Notes: generated from the letters alone by a model not told the origin. A stretch of 7,437 bases of DNA from Flavobacteriales bacterium (GCA_030728235.1 JANRAA010000273.1:7558-14994); one strand, 5' to 3'; positions 1 through 6,638 are shown, counted from the stretch's first letter. Translations and numbers: made by a program.

Positions 1-31
1 TGCCGTTATACTTTAAAATCGTCAAGCGAAA

Positions 32-910
32 ATGGAAAATCTTGGGAAGACATTAGGAAAATACGTTATCTCAATCGGGTTGTTTGTCATGGGATTGGTC
101 TTTTTGGTCAAATACTTTAGTGGCGACGCGTTAGAAAAGCAACCTATCATGCTTCTTATTTCATCGCTCATTTTGCTTGCTGTTGCGGTTCTGATGACAC
201 CTACAGTATTGGAAAAATTGAGCGGGTCGATTTCTAGAATCCTTGGCTATGGAGCAGCAGTGCTGGCTTTGTTCTTGGGATATCAAGTGTATTCATCGGT
301 TGATAGCGAATTGGTGTATCAAGAGAAAAAGAAGCAATACGATGAGGTGGTTATTCAGAAACTGAAAGACATCCGCTCTATTGAAGAAGCATACGAAGAT
401 GTTTACGGAGTGTTTACGACCAATTTCGACACACTCTTGAATTTCGTTCACAAACCTGTTGTAGCGATACCTTTTAAAGCAGGTACGTTCCATGATTCAC
501 TTCCTGAAGAGCGATCTATAGAACTGGGCTATGTAATCACTCGCGCTGATGTCGATTCTGTTGCTGCTCTTATAGGGACATCAGCAGACGATTTGTTGTC
601 TAAAATCGAGTTCGATATGAGTGTATGGAAAATCCGTGATACCATTTACACAACCTTTTTCGACGAAAATTTCACTCCCGAAAAACGCAAGGCTAAGAAA
701 ATGGATCTTGTCAATCTTGATTCACTAACATTTTCACCTCTCTCTGGTGTTCGCTTTGACGCTAAAATGAGTTCTATCGAAGTCGGTGGAGTTAAAAAAG
801 CAACTTTGGAAGTGAAAGACCCAACGCCTTTCGGTCAGGAAGGTGCTCGTAAAGACACGCTTAAGTTTGGTTCGCTTACCGAACCTCACCTCGATGGTAA
901 CTGGAAATAA
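32..910 (+). CDS. Membrane protein of unknown function, three N-terminal helices
   Basis: This 292-residue protein is not assignable to a named family. It has three hydrophobic segments near residues 11-29, 38-56 and 68-87, so it should sit in the inner membrane. A charged, probably coiled-coil stretch follows at about 93-121, and then a soluble domain to the C-terminus. Residues 112-140 (LKDIRSIEEAYEDVYGVFTT and on) recall the 'alternating helix then small loop' pattern seen in pseudopilin-like proteins and in other Bacteroidota hypothetical proteins; this is a loose resemblance only. The ATG at 32 is the first in frame and lies 31 bases from the window edge. A TACTTTA sequence at 9-15 is a poor match to a Bacteroidota -7 box. 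The 3' end overlaps the DUF3822 gene by 17 bases, so the two are probably cotranslated. The reading frame is confident, the function unknown. Confidence 0.85.
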   Translation: MENLGKTLGKYVISIGLFVMGLVFLVKYFSGDALEKQPIMLLISSLILLAVAVLMTPTVLEKLSGSISRILGYGAAVLALFLGYQVYSSVDSELVYQEKKKQYDEVVIQKLKDIRSIEEAYEDVYGVFTTNFDTLLNFVHKPVVAIPFKAGTFHDSLPEERSIELGYVITRADVDSVAALIGTSADDLLSKIEFDMSVWKIRDTIYTTFFDENFTPEKRKAKKMDLVNLDSLTFSPLSGVRFDAKMSSIEVGGVKKATLEVKDPTPFGQEGARKDTLKFGSLTEPHLDGNWK

Positions 911-1727
911 AGAGAAACTCGATATCCAAGGGCTATCGCCCGATCACTATTCTTCTGACCATTTTTTATATGCGTTGGTAGCGAATGACTCGCTGTTGTG
1001 GGCTGTTACCAATTCAGATAAATCTGTGCTCTCAATTGGTGATTTGCGATTCGAACCATCTGAGCAGATTTCAGCACTTAATTCTTGGGTGTCCAATACC
1101 CTCGGAAATAAAACTTTCGCGAATACCAGCATTGCTTTGAGGTCTTGCGATCTGGTGCTGGTTCCTAATGCATTGTACGATTTCAAGCGTTCTCCTGAAT
1201 TGCTGAAGTTATCAAGCGGTGTCGAATATCAAAATTGCCTGTCTTTTAACATCTCCCGCCTCTCAGCAACATTGATTTATGGGGCTGATGAAGAAGTATT
1301 GGGGTTTTTTCAACGTGTTTTTCGCGGACAAAAATTGCTTCCTTCTCAAGGCTTGCTGATAGATGCTCTCTTGAAACACAATCGCTTCGATAGAAACCCA
1401 CAAATAGTGATTGACGTGCACGGTGGGAAATGTGATTTCGCAGTAGTGGGACATTCAAAATTGTTTTTGGTGAATTCGTTCAATTTTAAGACCGACGAAG
1501 ACATCCTTTTTTATACTGCAAACATTGTTAAGCAACTCGCACTCGAAAACGAGGAAATATCGATTGAAGCTTGCGGAGAAGTAACCGACAAGCAAGTCGA
1601 GCTCTTCAAAGAATATTTTGAATCTGTAAACCGGTTTGTTGGTTACGACCAACCAACACTTGCTGCAGGTATTGAAACAAATTCGAGGCATACCACACTT
1701 TTAAATATCATTTCATGCGCATCATAG
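894..1727 (+). CDS. DUF3822 family protein
   Basis: This 277-residue soluble protein matches my recollection of the DUF3822 family, a Bacteroidota-specific group usually encoded just before rsmD and coaD, as here. It has no signal peptide or membrane segment, so it is likely cytoplasmic. Residues 171-185 (IVIDVHGGKCDFAVV) look like the phosphate-2 loop of actin/Hsp70-type ATPase folds (D-x-G followed by a D and a hydrophobic strand). Residues 202-230 (helix, then ACGEV) fit the later adenosine-site region of PilM-like proteins. That fold assignment is inference. I chose the ATG at 894, which overlaps the upstream gene by 17 bases; the frame is open further upstream to a GTG at 843, but that would lengthen the overlap to 68 bases. 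No Shine-Dalgarno sequence is visible. The stop lies 13 bases inside rsmD. Confidence 0.85.
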   Translation: MVTGNKEKLDIQGLSPDHYSSDHFLYALVANDSLLWAVTNSDKSVLSIGDLRFEPSEQISALNSWVSNTLGNKTFANTSIALRSCDLVLVPNALYDFKRSPELLKLSSGVEYQNCLSFNISRLSATLIYGADEEVLGFFQRVFRGQKLLPSQGLLIDALLKHNRFDRNPQIVIDVHGGKCDFAVVGHSKLFLVNSFNFKTDEDILFYTANIVKQLALENEEISIEACGEVTDKQVELFKEYFESVNRFVGYDQPTLAAGIETNSRHTTLLNIISCAS

Positions 1728-2257
1728 GAGGGTCACTGAAAGGCCGACGATTTCAGCCGCCATCCAATTTTAAGGGGCGACCAACAACAGATTATGCGCG
1801 TGAGAGTTTGTTCAATATTCTCCAACACAAGTTCGAAATTCAAGACGCAGATACGTTGGATTTGTTCGCAGGATCTGGCGCTGTGAGCTACGAATTAGCC
1901 AGTAGAGGTGCCTCCACAGTTAGAGCAATCGAGCTTTCAGGGAATTCATGTTCGTTCATACGGACAACAGCATTGAGTTTTGGTATCACTCAAATCATTC
2001 CTGTTAAAGCAGATGTATTCTCATGGCTGGCTCAAACCCGCGAAACATGGGACATCGTTTTTGCTGATCCCCCATACGATCTGCCGCGGTTGAAAGAACT
2101 CCCAAAACTCATCAAAGAGAAAGGCATTGTCCGCAAATCGGGTATCTTTATCATGGAACATGGCCCAGATCACTCGTTTGCCGGAGCTGAAGGGTTGTTC
2201 GATGAACGCACCTACGGACATGTCAATTTCAGTTTCTTTAATTTCGATGAAGCATGA
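1715..2257 (+). CDS. rsmD: 16S rRNA (guanine(966)-N2)-methyltransferase RsmD
   Basis: RsmD transfers a methyl group from S-adenosylmethionine to N2 of G966 in helix 31 of 16S rRNA, acting on assembled small-subunit particles. The 180-residue length is normal. The family start MRIIGGSLKGRR is intact, followed by RPTTDYARESLFN (residues 22-34). The SAM-binding motif I is DLFAGSGAVSYELASRGA (49-66) and the catalytic N-methyltransferase motif is DPPY (118-121). The ATG at 1715 gives exactly this conserved N-terminus and lies within the last codons of the DUF3822 gene. The stop overlaps the coaD start as ATGA (2254-2257), typical of translational coupling. The rsmD-coaD pairing is widespread in bacteria, which supports both calls. 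Nothing seems damaged. Confidence 0.97.
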   Translation: MRIIGGSLKGRRFQPPSNFKGRPTTDYARESLFNILQHKFEIQDADTLDLFAGSGAVSYELASRGASTVRAIELSGNSCSFIRTTALSFGITQIIPVKADVFSWLAQTRETWDIVFADPPYDLPRLKELPKLIKEKGIVRKSGIFIMEHGPDHSFAGAEGLFDERTYGHVNFSFFNFDEA

Positions 2258-2724
2258 AGAAAGCAGTCTTTCCAGGATCCTTCGATCCAATCACCAAAGG
2301 TCATGAGAACATCGTCAGACGTGCCGCTTTGGTTTTCGATGAAATCGTTGTTTCAATAGGTAGCAATAGCACAAAGCAAAGCATGTTTTCATTGGAGCAA
2401 CGCACCACTTGGCTGCGCGAAGTGTTTGCTGATGTTGCGAATGTTACGGTCGATTCATACGATGGATTGACCATTGATCATTGCAAAAGTATTGGGGCGC
2501 AGTTTTTGCTGAGGGGCGTGCGCAACGGTGGCGATTTTGAATATGAGCGCACCATAGCACAAATGACCAAGTACATGGATCCTCTTTTGGAGACGGTGAT
2601 TTTATTCACAGATCCAGAGTATGCGGCAATAAATTCGACAGTTGTACGTGAGATACTCAGAAACAATGGCGATGTATCGCATTTTATACCTACTTGCATT
2701 CATATTTCTGGTCCAACCAGATAG
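2254..2724 (+). CDS. coaD: Pantetheine-phosphate adenylyltransferase
   Basis: CoaD joins ATP and 4'-phosphopantetheine to form dephospho-CoA and pyrophosphate, the penultimate step of coenzyme A synthesis in the cytoplasm. At 156 residues it is close to the usual 160. The nucleotidyltransferase signature is clear: FPGSFDPITKGH (6-17, with the T/HxGH motif), RGVRNGGDFEYE (87-98) for phosphopantetheine and hexamer contacts, and INSTVVRE (126-133) for the ATP phosphates. The usual form of the last motif is ISSS/TxVRE; here the first serine is asparagine, a mild change. The start forms an ATGA overlap with the rsmD stop. The last 20 codons (GDVSHFIP to GPTR) are also read in another frame as the start and signal peptide of the next gene, an overlap of 59 bases. 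Confidence 0.97.
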   Translation: MKKAVFPGSFDPITKGHENIVRRAALVFDEIVVSIGSNSTKQSMFSLEQRTTWLREVFADVANVTVDSYDGLTIDHCKSIGAQFLLRGVRNGGDFEYERTIAQMTKYMDPLLETVILFTDPEYAAINSTVVREILRNNGDVSHFIPTCIHISGPTR

Positions 2725-4165
2725 TTCAGCTACCTCTATTGCGGGTTCTGCATCCGAATTGGCAGGGGGCGAACTCTTCATTTACCGCCTCGATGATGCC
2801 TTTGTCAATCGTCAGTCTGAAATAACTTCGGTGACTATAAACGATGATGGTTCTTTCAAAGTCGATTTTCCACTATCCAGTCCGCACCTTATTCGCCTCT
2901 ACTGCCGCGAATGGATGGGCGAGTTTTACGCCTTCCCTAACGCTGATTACACGGTCGAGCTGCGAAAGCCAACAAACGCGGCGCGCAAATTTTGCGACAA
3001 CATGCTCAACGTATTTGTCTCTTCGCCTCACGCGGCGGATGCAAACATGCTGATGTCGCAGTTCCAAAATGAAATGGAAGTGCTTTTTAACGAGTCGTTC
3101 TTCGATCTTGCAAAGCAACAGTCAAAAGGGAATAGCGCGTATAGAAAAGTTCAACGCGAGAGATTATTGCGCGCAAACCTTATTGAAGAAGAGGATGATG
3201 ATGAAGTGGTAGAGATGCTTGCTGATTCAACTTCGTTGCGATTCAATGCCTTCGCTGATCGGGTGTATTCATGGATGCCAGCGAATGATGCGTTCACCGA
3301 ACAATTGCTGCTTACTTCGTTGGCTAGCCTTGACCATACCTTGGGGAAATCTCCTGAGCGCATCGCTAGTGATTATCCTACCATTAAAACGGATCTCACC
3401 AACCCAGAATTTGTCCGCTTGTTTCGTCAACTCAATTTCGCTCCTTTGGCAAAGCGAAATGTTTCGCCATCAAAATGGGAAGATCTCCTGATTTCAATGG
3501 CCCCTGCCGATTCTATTTTTAAGGCACTGGATCCAACAGGAACGCTGAACAATGAAGAGTTAAGCATGCTAGCATTGCTGGCCTTAGAGCAGACTCCTTC
3601 TTTTATCGATTTTTCTAAAAAGAAGACCCAAGCGGTGATTGCCAGATTTTCTACTGATCCTATTCTTGGTAAACAATGCTCTTCAATTTTAGAAAACAGC
3701 ATGCAAGGCACCCGAGCCGATGCTGAAGCACTGCCGAATGTAGTTTTACTCAACAACAGCGGCGATCGCATTAACCTAGTCGACTTCAATGGAGGTTTGG
3801 TGTATTTGTTTTTCGTTGATAGCAGCATGCCCTCGGCTCAAAAAGAAATTTCTGCTCTGTCGTCACTGATCTCAAAATGGACGAGTAAAATGACTTTCGT
3901 AATCGTAGAGATGGGCGAAGGAAAGTCTATTGATGCCCTGCAGAGCCTAGCGCGATCTAACAAAATTGAACTGTTGCGTTCTGGAAATACTCCAGCAATC
4001 AGACATCATTTCAATTTAAAGTCTATTCCTACAGGTTACCTTGTTGATACCGACAATAAGTTCATTGATGACGTCACACCCCTTCCCGCCGATGGCTTGC
4101 CATATCGTTTGGAACAGCTGTTCATGAATGAAAAGAAAGGGAACGGACGCACCTGGCGCGATTAG
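2666..4165 (+). CDS. Secreted thioredoxin-fold protein lacking the CxxC motif
   Basis: This protein of about 499 residues starts with a hydrophobic stretch (YRILYLLAFIFLVQ, 4-17) that looks like a signal peptide, so it should act in the periplasm or as a lipoprotein-free envelope protein. Residues 30-105 form a beta-rich region resembling the DUF4369-type domain found before TlpA-like domains in Bacteroidota. The middle (about 110-350) is helical, with an acidic run EEEDDDE at 174-180. The C-terminal part (355-490) follows the TlpA/AhpC-TSA pattern: LPNVVLLNNSGDRINLVDF, then GLVYLFFVDSSMPSAQKEI, and a cis-proline strand IPTGYLVD (454-461). Where a TlpA would have WCxxC, it has SSMPSA (386-391), and the domain contains no cysteine at all, so it cannot be a standard thiol-disulfide reductase. 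ATGs at 2666 and 2672 are both plausible starts. It overlaps coaD by 59 bases, and its stop overlaps that of the convergent Nudix gene. Confidence 0.85.
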   Translation: MAMYRILYLLAFIFLVQPDSSATSIAGSASELAGGELFIYRLDDAFVNRQSEITSVTINDDGSFKVDFPLSSPHLIRLYCREWMGEFYAFPNADYTVELRKPTNAARKFCDNMLNVFVSSPHAADANMLMSQFQNEMEVLFNESFFDLAKQQSKGNSAYRKVQRERLLRANLIEEEDDDEVVEMLADSTSLRFNAFADRVYSWMPANDAFTEQLLLTSLASLDHTLGKSPERIASDYPTIKTDLTNPEFVRLFRQLNFAPLAKRNVSPSKWEDLLISMAPADSIFKALDPTGTLNNEELSMLALLALEQTPSFIDFSKKKTQAVIARFSTDPILGKQCSSILENSMQGTRADAEALPNVVLLNNSGDRINLVDFNGGLVYLFFVDSSMPSAQKEISALSSLISKWTSKMTFVIVEMGEGKSIDALQSLARSNKIELLRSGNTPAIRHHFNLKSIPTGYLVDTDNKFIDDVTPLPADGLPYRLEQLFMNEKKGNGRTWRD

Positions 4166-4782
4166 TTTTTATCGAGGAAAGCGGTTAGCACATCACGAAT
4201 GCTAGCATACGCCTGCGGCAGATAATCGGCTATTTCAGATTGCGGTACCCATTTCACTATGTCGATGTTCTCCTCTGTTTGAGGTACCAAGACTTCTTCT
4301 TTATTCACGCGCATTACATACCAGTGAGAAGGCTTCAGTACCCATCTTTCTTTGAAAAAATATGTGTGGTAAGAGGTTGAAAAGAACGATACTATTGTCG
4401 GTTCTTCAATACCACACTCTTCCGACACTTCTCGGGTAGCCGCTTGCTCAATGGTCTCACCCATATCTACTTTTCCCTTCGGTAAATCCCATTGTCCCAA
4501 TCGATGTATCATCAGCACTTCATCTTTCGCATTTAGAACAATTCCGCCTGCTGCCTCAACCACTTTGTATTGCGATTGAAAAAGCTTCCATGATGTCTCC
4601 ACGTCGGTGCATAGCATCTTAACCGATTGAATGTCATGGTCTTTATCAATCAGAGATTGGATTGAGTCTATGTCGCCGACATGATCAAAACGGATCAGGA
4701 GCTGATGGTCCTCAACAATTATTGAATTTCCTGTTGTTTGAATGAAACTAACAGGGCGGTCTGACATGAAAACTTTATACAT
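4162..4782 (-). CDS. Nudix hydrolase with an N-terminal extension
   Basis: Nudix enzymes cleave nucleoside diphosphates linked to another group; the substrate here cannot be predicted. The Nudix box is complete at residues 103-125 of a 206-residue protein: G103, E109, R117-E118, E121-E122 and G124, matching Gx5Ex7REUxEExGU, so metal binding and catalysis should be intact. The catalytic domain runs from about residue 75 (VVEAAGGIVLN) to the end. An extra 75-residue region in front (MYKVFMSDRPVSF onwards) is typical of Bacteroidota members of this group but has no role I know. I prefer the ATG at 4782 because MYKVF is the common start; an ATG at 4791 would add three residues and overlap the pyrE start codon. 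The gene is divergent from pyrE and convergent with the preceding gene. Confidence 0.93.
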   Translation of the reverse strand: MYKVFMSDRPVSFIQTTGNSIIVEDHQLLIRFDHVGDIDSIQSLIDKDHDIQSVKMLCTDVETSWKLFQSQYKVVEAAGGIVLNAKDEVLMIHRLGQWDLPKGKVDMGETIEQAATREVSEECGIEEPTIVSFFSTSYHTYFFKERWVLKPSHWYVMRVNKEEVLVPQTEENIDIVKWVPQSEIADYLPQAYASIRDVLTAFLDKN

Positions 4783-4785
4783 TTG
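4778..4785 (+). promoter_or_regulatory. Possible -7 element for pyrE
   Basis: TACATTTG matches the Bacteroidota -7 consensus TAnnTTTG exactly and lies directly before the pyrE ATG at 4790. No TTTG is found at the proper -33 distance; the nearest upstream copy is at 4737-4740, too far away. If used, transcription would begin at about the start codon, giving a leaderless mRNA. It overlaps the start of the Nudix gene. A chance match is quite possible. Confidence 0.25.
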
Positions 4786-4789
4786 CGGC

Positions 4790-5431
4790 ATGAGAACAAA
4801 GGAGGAAACGGGCTTAAAGGTAGCAGAATTTCTGTTGCAGATTAAGGCGATTGAGCTGAGCCCTGAGTCACCGTATACATGGGCATCGGGATGGAAGTCA
4901 CCGATTTATTGCGACAACCGCAAAACATTGTCGTACCCCAAAATCCGCACTTACATCCGTCAACAATTTGTTTCTGCGATCAATGAGTCATTCGGCAAGC
5001 CAGATGTTATTATTGGTGTAGCAACAGGCGGTGTAGCCATAGGGGCCTTAGTAGCTGAAGAGTTGGGGTTGCCATTTGCATACATTCGTGCAGAAGCCAA
5101 AGGACATGGATTGGGCAATCGCATTGAAGGAGTAGTTGAAAAAGGCCAATCGGCAGTGGTAGTTGAAGATCTCATTTCAACAGGTAAAAGCAGTTTGTCT
5201 GCAGTCGATGCATTAAAATCAGCCGATGTCAACGTTAAGGGCATGGTGGCAATTTTTACCTACGGCTTCGAGCAGAGCAGGAAGGCATTTACTGATTACG
5301 GCGTGCCATTGCATACCTTAACAGATTACGAAACCTTACTCAAGCAGGCATTGCAAGCGGGTTATATAAACGAGCATCAATCATCACTTCTTCGGGCATG
5401 GCGAGAAAATCCGTCTGTGTGGGGTCAATAA
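4790..5431 (+). CDS. pyrE: Orotate phosphoribosyltransferase
   Basis: PyrE condenses orotate with PRPP to give orotidine 5'-monophosphate, the fifth step of de novo pyrimidine synthesis, in the cytoplasm. The 213-residue product has the family features in order: FTWASGWKSPIYCDNR-like segment (here YTWASGWKSPIYCDNR, 29-44), GVATGGVAIGALVAEELGLP (76-95), the flexible catalytic loop YIRAEAKGHGLGNRIEG (98-114) with R100, K104 and H106, and the PRPP-binding motif VVVEDLISTGKSS (123-135). I chose the ATG at 4790, which gives the usual N-terminal length; ATGs at 4766 and 4742 would run into the Nudix gene. The AAAGGAGG at 4798-4805 is inside the coding region with no start codon behind it, so I do not read it as a ribosome binding site. 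An SRPBCC gene follows after 9 bases. Confidence 0.96.
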   Translation: MRTKEETGLKVAEFLLQIKAIELSPESPYTWASGWKSPIYCDNRKTLSYPKIRTYIRQQFVSAINESFGKPDVIIGVATGGVAIGALVAEELGLPFAYIRAEAKGHGLGNRIEGVVEKGQSAVVVEDLISTGKSSLSAVDALKSADVNVKGMVAIFTYGFEQSRKAFTDYGVPLHTLTDYETLLKQALQAGYINEHQSSLLRAWRENPSVWGQ

Positions 5432-5440
5432 ATTTTAGAG

Positions 5441-5842
5441 ATGGCTTTAATTGAAAGTAAAAAAGTAGTTCTCAAAGCAGATCAACAAGCGGTTTACAGC
5501 TTTGTGAAAGATTTAAACAACCTCATCGAACTTCTTCCACAAGATAAAGTGTCTGATTGGAAAGGGGGAGACACTAACTGTTCATTTAAAGTCTCTGGCG
5601 GATATTCATTGGGCTTGGAGCACAAGTCGCTATCTGAGTTCAACCAAATCATTTTGCAATCATCTGCAGGATCACCGTTGAAGTTCGATTTAGATATTCA
5701 GATCAACCCATCAGAAGCAGGCTCTGAGGCTGGCATGGTGTGCAATCTAGAAGCGAATGCCTTTGTTATGATGATGGTTGAAAAGCCACTCCGCAATCTT
5801 TTTGACTTTATCGCTGAACGATTGCACCAAAAGTTCGGTTGA
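5441..5842 (+). CDS. SRPBCC (START/Bet v1-like) family protein
   Basis: This 133-residue protein has no signal peptide or membrane helix. Its pattern fits the SRPBCC helix-grip fold: a first strand (LIESKKVVLKADQQAVYSFV, 3-22) followed by a short helix with DLNNLIELLP, a string of beta strands (SFKVSGGYSLGLEHKSL, 48-64; KFDLDIQINP, 81-90), and a long closing helix (VEKPLRNLFDFIAERLHQKF, 113-132). Such folds make a cavity for hydrophobic ligands; the ligand is unknown. In Bacteroidota it commonly sits behind pyrE, as I remember, which suggests cotranscription; the 9-base gap here agrees. The ATG at 5441 is the only good start. The TGA ends at 5842, directly against the stop of the opposing birA gene, leaving no room for a terminator. 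Confidence 0.85.
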   Translation: MALIESKKVVLKADQQAVYSFVKDLNNLIELLPQDKVSDWKGGDTNCSFKVSGGYSLGLEHKSLSEFNQIILQSSAGSPLKFDLDIQINPSEAGSEAGMVCNLEANAFVMMMVEKPLRNLFDFIAERLHQKFG

Positions 5843-6580
5843 TTACCAAACCCACTTTACTGAGTCGATGTCGCAGCGTTTTTCTCCATTACTTGTTGAA
5901 AATCGCGCCAGGCCATTTCTTTCCACGCCAATCAAAACTGCATTTTGTAGCTCGTTGAAAACGTATACTCTCGGAGATCCTTTTGCGAAGAGTTCGTCGT
6001 TATAGGCTTTTAATAATGCAGACGGATTTGATCGCAAGGTCTGATATTGTTTTTCCAATTCCACACAAAGTTTATCGAACACAACGTCCACAGAGAGGTC
6101 ATTGCCTAAAACAGTTTTGAAAGAAGTTGCACGATTATCAAATCCTTCTATTTGATTCACGTTCAACCCTATGCCAACAATCGATGATACAACGATTTGT
6201 CCACGCACCTGATTCTCAATCAAAATACCGGCGATTTTTTTGTCGCCAACAAATATATCGTTCGGCCATTTTACTGACACCTGATCAATTCCAAATGAAC
6301 TGACGGTAGAGCAGACAGCCAATGCCATTGCCATGCTAAGTTGAAAAGCTTCGTGTGCAAGAAGAAAGTGTGGCTTGAGCATCAGCGACATAAGCAGATT
6401 TTCACCCGCGGAGCTGTTCCAATTCTTATTGTTTCTTCCCCTTCCTTCTGTTTGATGTTCTGACAGAATGGCTGTACCTTCGGTCCATTCTGACAGAGAC
6501 ATGAAATTGGCAGCATACTTGTTAGTGCTGTCAACCGTTTTAAGGCGAATTGTTGGGTGTCCAACAAAATTTGTCGTCAT
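5843..6580 (-). CDS. birA: Biotin--[acetyl-CoA-carboxylase] ligase
   Basis: BirA activates biotin with ATP to biotinyl-5'-AMP and transfers it to the lysine of the biotin carboxyl carrier protein. The 245-residue protein carries the catalytic signatures: DSTN (17-20), GRGRNNKNW (46-54, the biotinyl-AMP loop), KWPND (104-108), KIAGILIE (115-122) and GIGLNVN (136-142), followed by the small C-terminal beta domain (about 198-245). It starts at the catalytic domain, without the helix-turn-helix domain of the E. coli type, so it is a ligase only and not a DNA-binding repressor of biotin genes. The ATG at 6580 gives the standard start of this single-function class. It is divergent from rsfS across 90 bases and abuts the SRPBCC gene tail to tail. 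Confidence 0.96.
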   Translation of the reverse strand: MTTNFVGHPTIRLKTVDSTNKYAANFMSLSEWTEGTAILSEHQTEGRGRNNKNWNSSAGENLLMSLMLKPHFLLAHEAFQLSMAMALAVCSTVSSFGIDQVSVKWPNDIFVGDKKIAGILIENQVRGQIVVSSIVGIGLNVNQIEGFDNRATSFKTVLGNDLSVDVVFDKLCVELEKQYQTLRSNPSALLKAYNDELFAKGSPRVYVFNELQNAVLIGVERNGLARFSTSNGEKRCDIDSVKWVW

Positions 6581-6587
6581 ACTGCGC

Positions 6588-6610
6588 TAGTCCGCATCGG
6601 TAGGCGGATT
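6588..6610 (-). promoter_or_regulatory. Possible stem-loop in the birA leader
   Basis: Inverted repeat TCCGC (6591-6595) and GCGGA (6604-6608) with an 8-base loop, extendable by a G-U pair and an A-U pair. It lies 7 bases before the birA ATG and would be in its 5' leader if transcription begins at the element at 6631-6638. A short stem like this could occur by chance. Confidence 0.2.
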
Positions 6611-6630
6611 CGTTAAATGAAATAGGTCAG

Positions 6631-6638
6631 TAAAAGTA
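6631..6638 (-). promoter_or_regulatory. Possible -7 element for birA
   Basis: On the minus strand this reads TACTTTTA, one base off the Bacteroidota TAnnTTTG -7 consensus. It is the mirror half of a perfect palindrome whose other half forms the rsfS -7 element. Transcription would start near 6624 and give a leader of about 44 bases before the birA ATG. I see no clear -33 TTTG. Confidence 0.35.

Noticed and set aside
1727..1733. GGAGGG just after the DUF3822 stop
   Set aside because: It encodes the conserved IGG of RsmD and has no suitable start codon downstream.
2642..2665. Upstream extension of the thioredoxin-fold gene to a TTG at 2642
   Set aside because: It would place eight polar residues ahead of the signal peptide and lengthen the coaD overlap to 83 bases; the ATGs at 2666 or 2672 are better.
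3427..3828. A 133-codon open frame on the minus strand inside the thioredoxin-fold gene
   Set aside because: It lies wholly opposite a well-supported coding region, and its product shows no recognisable motif or plausible domain pattern.
4798..4805. AAAGGAGG, a perfect Shine-Dalgarno-like sequence
   Set aside because: It lies inside pyrE with no start codon at the proper distance behind it, and Bacteroidota rarely rely on such sites; the bases encode part of TKEE.
4960..5244. A 94-codon open frame on the minus strand inside pyrE
   Set aside because: It is antisense to the most conserved part of PyrE; its serine-, threonine- and proline-rich product looks like a frame shadow.
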